Origin: Caballeronia novacaledonica
GTDB taxonomy: Bacteria; Pseudomonadota; Gammaproteobacteria; Burkholderiales; Burkholderiaceae
NCBI RefSeq assembly: GCF_900258035.1
Contig: NZ_OGTP01000016.1
Location: 62,001 to 126,000 of the forward strand
Direction: 5' to 3'
DNA length: 64,000 nt
The notes under the pieces are model-generated. The model did no database searches. It had not been told where the DNA came from and saw nothing but the letters and a program-made list of their open reading frames with translations. Numbering within the stretch: position 1 is the stretch's first letter; each line of letters opens with the position of its first letter. Of the stretch, positions 63,918-64,000 are shown in pieces. The position numbers and the translations under genes were made by a program.

Positions 63918-64000
63918 TCACTGGAACCAGTGTTCACGTGCTTTCATGATCAACGCCTTAGCGGCATCCTCTTCCATACCGGTCATTTCGACCAGTTCAT
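63918..64000 (-). CDS. nusA: transcription termination/antitermination protein NusA, C-terminal end (partial)
   Basis: The last ~27 codons on the minus strand read '..LVEMTGMEEDAAKALIMK' then AREHWFQ and TGA (63920-63918). This is the usual end of NusA, a helix-hairpin-helix acidic repeat, and nusA directly precedes infB in this group. The rest lies beyond the window. Confidence 0.9.
   Translation of the reverse strand, partial: ELVEMTGMEEDAAKALIMKAREHWFQ

Overview
The window is high-GC DNA with the gene content, gene order and protein character of a Burkholderiaceae chromosome. Paraburkholderia or Caballeronia fits best, but I cannot settle the genus by eye. Supporting signs are the nusA-infB-rbfA-truB block, a sucA-sucB-lpdA-zapE run, a tandem pair of tRNA-Leu(CAG) genes, the aat-bpt-pyrD order, and many GTG starts. 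It looks like core chromosome with a few small accessory patches. I see no rRNA, CRISPR array, prophage or complete insertion sequence.

Layout. 1-4200: the 3' end of an alpha-2-macroglobulin gene followed by pbpC, then a ComEA-like helix-hairpin-helix protein and a YidB-like protein. 4348-6945: clpB, with a sigma-32-type promoter. 7116-8411: nsrR divergent from a group III truncated haemoglobin. 8408-10390: moeA-moaD-moaE on the minus strand. 10599-13972: Nudix hydrolase, the two N-degron aminoacyl-transferases aat and bpt, and pyrD. 14087-15665: a polar amino-acid ABC binding protein and permease with no ATPase gene beside them. 15669-21353: a loose set of single genes (Gfo/Idh/MocA oxidoreductase, GntR/FCD regulator, glycosyltransferase, ElaA-type acetyltransferase, DUF1839 protein).

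21354-24569: a gene-poor kilobase, then a Crp/Fnr-type regulator and a WcaJ-type undecaprenyl-phosphate sugar transferase, which is the start of exopolysaccharide synthesis. 24596-30295 (minus): rpiA, sirB2, an AmiD-like amidase, a truncated HNH gene, rlmB and rnr. 30482-30791: two tRNA-Leu genes with their own promoters and terminators. 31013-32233: an MFS carboxylate/sialate-type transporter. 32275-33426: a small, lower-GC patch holding two apparently paralogous unknown proteins with HTH-like C-terminal halves, separated by a perfect hairpin. This is the least explained part of the window.

33722-42569: a self-contained fatty-acid beta-oxidation operon (fadE, two-domain FabG-like reductase, MaoC hydratase, thiolase, fadD) followed by a DUF1571 protein. 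42734-44859: a small unknown protein, surE, a DUF2147 protein and an IS5-type HTH-only protein. 45003-51939 (minus): the 2-oxoglutarate dehydrogenase complex (sucA, sucB, lpdA) and zapE. 52258-54084 (minus): typA. 54395-59369: a MarR-controlled EmrAB-type tripartite efflux operon. 59428-64000 (minus): truB, rbfA, infB and the last codons of nusA.

Functional threads: energy metabolism (OGDH complex, beta-oxidation), translation and RNA maturation (infB, rbfA, truB, rlmB, rnr, typA, tRNA-Leu), stress and defence (clpB, nsrR with haemoglobin, A2M/pbpC, efflux) and envelope work (amidase, sugar transferase, glycosyltransferase). The strongest regulatory signals read directly from the bases are the clpB heat-shock promoter, the two tRNA promoters, and the typA and marR promoters with a shared CTATTGCAA motif.
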